NCBI GenBank assembly: GCA_946481315.1
Contig: CAMLMH010000001.1
Coordinates: 682,001 to 746,000, forward strand
Length of the DNA: 64,000 nucleotides
Direction: 5' to 3'
From: an uncultured Bacteriovorax sp.
GTDB lineage: Bacteria; Bdellovibrionota; Bacteriovoracia; Bacteriovoracales; Bacteriovoracaceae
Below are positions 63,101 to 64,000 of this stretch, in pieces (the stretch's first letter is position 1; every line of letters starts with the position of its first letter). The notes under the pieces were generated by a model that worked only from the letters and a program-made list of their open reading frames with translations, was not told where the DNA came from and ran no database searches. The translations under genes were made by a program, and so were the position numbers.

Positions 63101-63756
63101 TTTCCGGAAAAGCAGAGTATATGGACGCGCTGGACGGAGGGCATTGGCAGTATGGAGATGATTCAACACCAACTGTGGGAGTCACTTATTTTGCCGGTAC
63201 TTTCGTCCGCCACCCAATTGCTCTGGCGGCAGCGAAAGGCGCTCTGCAAATTTTAAAACGAGCAGGTGTACAACAACTTGCTGACCTTAATCGTAAAGCT
63301 CAACATTTTGCAGATGAACTCAATCGTTTTTTAACCATGGAGAAAGTTCCACTGGAAATGAATAATTTTGGATCCCTCATGAAACCTAAATGGCTAAATG
63401 AAGTGAACGGTGGAGAATTACTATTTGCTCTCCTTCGTTATCACGGCATCCATGCTTATGATGGATTCCCATGGTTTGTAAATCTGGCCCATACAGATGA
63501 AGAATTAAATCAGGTGTTAGAAGCTTTCAAAAAATCAGTCAAAACTATGCAACAGTTTGGCTTGTTTGAATCAACGGCAACCACGATGGAAGAAGCTGTC
63601 CTGCCAGCACAGACTCCTGCGGCTAAAGTGAAAGTTTTTGATCCGATGGTTGCCCCGGCAGTGGGTGCAAAAATCGGTAGAGACGAATTTGGAAATCCTG
63701 CCTGGTTTATCGAAAATCCGGATAAAACCGGCGAATATTTTTTATTGGAAGGATAA
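57118..63756 (+). CDS. Hybrid NRPS-PKS-aminotransferase megasynthase (A-PCP-KS-AT-ACP-AMT)
   Basis: A 2212-residue assembly-line enzyme (numbering from ATG 57118; GTG 57124 is better spaced from AGGGG and may be the true start). Domains: adenylation 1-495 (YTSGSTG 151-157, SFDVHFQEI 195-203, NHYGPSE 293-299, Lys487); PCP Ser544; ketosynthase 602-1030 (Cys771 in TGCSTSL, His907, His947); acyltransferase 1120-1410 (GQGS, Ser1212 in GHSVGEY, HAFH 1309-1312 meaning malonyl-CoA); ACP Ser1528; Pro-rich linker 1571-1625; class III aminotransferase about 1690-2175 (PLP Lys1984 in YGKIIGGG). Pocket residues D-V-Q-F-T-A-H-V-V-K resemble the L-proline code. No C, KR or TE domain is present. The aminotransferase likely converts the beta-keto group to beta-amino. 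Confidence 0.94.
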   Translation: MIVFIHTLFENRVNSSPESIALEMNDLQMTYAELNTEANRLARALLDSGVQPGDVVGICIERSFELIAGLLAILKAGAAYLPLDTEYPPERLKYMINHSLVKKVLVNKKFSGLVDQSDATAIILEDITRSNYSLENLIIDKNLINLAYVIYTSGSTGQPKGIAMGVRSLLNLIEWQTEQSYLQEDAVTLQFTPVSFDVHFQEIFSTLSSGGRLVLVSEQHRLDTLGLLNTIQQKKINKIFLPYVALNHLCEMGVQYSIYPDSIKEITTAGEQLKITKVIRQFFEKLNGARLFNHYGPSETHVVTSFTLSGQPQSWPNLPSIGKAINNVSVHILDSEQRPLADGQEGELFLSGVCLAEGYLNSPELTAERFIRHPQLGRLYRTGDLGFINPEGNIVFLGRKDSQIKMRGYRIELGEIEIAIGKNSYGGPCVVNVMDDGHDSYLCAYVTGHSTYDGNKLRESLRKELPEYMIPSYFVRINQIPLTPSGKVDYKNLPALSSQRPELSSEFEAASSPSQLMIERCWKKYLKVSPLGIDDSFFDLGGNSLMAIKILAEINQQVKKKISIVNFFQFPTIRLLGRFIEEKNDLLLPSVAKRETFLGDKDVAIIGMHGKFPGAASVDELWDMLMTQKNPLTSFGLENINPLVNKESAADNNYVRVQGLFPDQQFFDYQFFGMTPREAELMDPQQRKFLELAYNALEFAGHRPDKFPGPIGVFAGMGNSKFSRLLEEYKDKAAQLGDFNVMLGLEKDYIATRAAFKLNLKGPALSIHTGCSTSLVAVIEAVKSLRLGHCDMAIAGGISISGVPNSGHHFQTGGIFSEDGYCRPFDDNATGTIFTEGGGVVVLKRLNDAIKDKDNILAVIKGVGINNDGADKMSFTAPSVSGQQDAILKAQMDAGITADTIGYIEAHGTGTPIGDPIEVEALTNAFSQTAQQKQFCLLGSIKSNVGHLTAAAGVASLIKTIMTVQKGIVPGTAHFQTANRNLDLTTTPFIVSQDAQEFPVVSSLRRAGVSSFGVGGTNAHVILEEYRSSEQVENETTDGQATLFKLSARTAEQLSELRIKIINQLMISPKAEWRKIAYTLDTGRKPMKVKDYIVASHHQQLDALLLKKNNKSLKSDAQKVVLLFPGQGSQYSEMGNRLYSQVEIFRETFDLCNQLIGPHLGYDLRSFLHQSDDSGLLNNTFYSQPALFVIEYCLGKTIMELGYPVTALLGHSVGEYVAATLAGVFSLEDGLKTIALRARLMRDLPPGMMISLPLESEKALALASGLDLDLAAVNAEKSCVLAGSIDSIEQLKMRLESSSIAYVELKTSHAFHSRMMAPAVPLFQKFISQLQLKLPELELISSVTGKRETTLFTDPQYWASQIEKPVRFHEASSGVIKESERTIFVECGTRNVLSLLIKKAARNEIENGKIKVINLLGQNIEQESEKFFESLGEIWLEGMDYLQAEILYNSHEKQRTIAPVYPFNKTYCWPGPFDDFQPRKFNNEVNSMNDERLAILKEKLSDLFERSSGIAVNDYDGNTSFMEMGMDSLFLTQISLQLKKELKVNVSFRDLVEEYTTLNALADFLIDKTAAPGAPSTTPEKPEREPDHVPSEVPSPFPEPGPGPEPMPSPQPVPGPTPLSPGELPERTFDPVGINDDVRGIIQMQLDLMNRQLALLGKASTVSSSAKQVSVAVKSLVPKRGADIRQSKEAFGAQARIIVEKTAKISPEQYGKIQAFLDNYALKTRGSKKFTQENRKTHADPRAVTGFKPEWKEICYPIVVKKSKMQRLWDLDGNEYIDMTCGFGSNFFGNQNPEIKKYILQQMEDGIELGPQHPLTGEVSKMICELTGNERAAFCNTGSEAVLGAMRLARTVTGRDKIIVFSGSYHGINDEVILRAGKKGHANPAAPGINAEAVANMIVLDYGTNESLEKIRAMAHEVAAVLVEPVQSRRCNFHPVEFLKEVRKITSESQTCLIFDEIITGFRVHPAGAQGYFGIRADLCTYGKIIGGGMPIGVISGKAEYMDALDGGHWQYGDDSTPTVGVTYFAGTFVRHPIALAAAKGALQILKRAGVQQLADLNRKAQHFADELNRFLTMEKVPLEMNNFGSLMKPKWLNEVNGGELLFALLRYHGIHAYDGFPWFVNLAHTDEELNQVLEAFKKSVKTMQQFGLFESTATTMEEAVLPAQTPAAKVKVFDPMVAPAVGAKIGRDEFGNPAWFIENPDKTGEYFLLEG

Positions 63757-63759
63757 TTG

Positions 63760-64000
63760 ATGGAAGCACTAAATAAGGTCTCTGCGGATAAAAACCTGAA
63801 ATACAAAAAAGTAACTTACAATCCTTTTGATTCAGGTCCGATTCTAAAAGCGGCTCCGGCTACAAAAGCACAAAGAGAGGTGATGGCTTCTATCCGCATG
63901 GATAACGAAGCCACGCTTTGCTATAATGAATCTCTGGTGATTGAGTTCAATGGAGAAATTGACCTGGAGATACTCAATCGTGCATTTACAAAAGTTCTTG
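63760..64000 (+). CDS. Start of an NRPS gene opening with a condensation domain (partial)
   Basis: Eighty codons are open from the ATG at 63760, three bases after the megasynthase stop, with AAGGA upstream, to the window edge. The peptide reads YNPFDSGPILKAAPATKAQR followed by a LCYNESLVIEFNGEIDLEIL block. This matches the linker and first helix of condensation domains that usually follow aminotransferase modules in a single protein. It should take the amino acyl chain from the upstream ACP and join it to the next residue. The HHxxxDG motif and later modules lie outside the window. Confidence 0.88.
   Translation, partial: MEALNKVSADKNLKYKKVTYNPFDSGPILKAAPATKAQREVMASIRMDNEATLCYNESLVIEFNGEIDLEILNRAFTKVL

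Noticed and set aside
1..64000. CRISPR arrays, tRNA or rRNA genes, insertion sequences and prophage genes
   Set aside because: No regularly spaced repeats, cloverleaf-type sequences, transposase or phage structural proteins were seen on reading the window. A dedicated search was not possible.

Overview
The window comes from a Gram-negative bacterium of low to moderate GC content. Outer-membrane evidence includes a TolC-type channel, a Wza-type export lipoprotein, lipoboxes and a predicted beta-barrel ending in Phe. Many short secreted orphan proteins, nucleoside import, a secreted PHB depolymerase-like esterase and a secreted M14 carboxypeptidase would suit a predatory Bdellovibrionota lineage such as Bacteriovorax or Peredibacter. 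That placement is inference, because no rRNA, tRNA or core phylogenetic marker is present.

Layout. (1) 0-12.6 kb: a mosaic of single genes in alternating orientation. It holds a possible methyltransferase fragment, beta-carbonic anhydrase, several secreted orphans, a 2H-phosphoesterase-like protein without its histidines, a ferredoxin/metallo-beta-lactamase fusion, methylglyoxal synthase, a cupredoxin-like protein and a DUF4349 protein. (2) 12.7-16.3 kb: a short-chain dehydrogenase followed by a TldD/TldE protease pair. (3) 16.3-20.8 kb: a four-gene BMP-type nucleoside ABC importer on the minus strand. (4) 21.0-25.8 kb: TolC, RND pump and a Cys-cluster protein, with no periplasmic adaptor gene. 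(5) 25.8-35.6 kb: M14 carboxypeptidase, MscS channel, lipoprotein, agmatinase-like enzyme, dihaem peroxidase and an LtaS-like membrane phosphotransferase. (6) 35.8-40.1 kb: a tightly packed five-gene operon of unknown purpose, ending in a Ppx/GppA-like protein that carries a signal peptide. (7) 40.1-44.7 kb: secreted hydrolases and orphans.

(8) 44.9-56.3 kb: a Wzx/Wzy-type surface polysaccharide locus. GalE supplies a sugar nucleotide, five-odd proteins handle assembly (CpsD-like ATPase, Wzz, Wzy, Wzx, Wza) and four glycosyltransferases build the repeat. Three of its genes are inverted in the middle. (9) 56.3-64.0 kb: a 4'-phosphopantetheinyl transferase overlaps wza by 4 bases. It is followed by a hybrid megasynthase with domain order A-PCP-KS-AT-ACP-proline-rich linker-aminotransferase, and then by the start of a gene opening with a condensation domain.

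The megasynthase is the most notable system. Its adenylation pocket reads as D-V-Q-F-T-A-H-V-V-K, close to the known L-proline code. The AT carries the malonyl-type HAFH motif, no ketoreductase is present, and a class III aminotransferase follows. The inferred product is a prolyl-malonyl beta-ketothioester converted to a beta-amino thioester and passed to the condensation domain at the window edge. The substrate and product are predictions read from motifs, not results of a database search.
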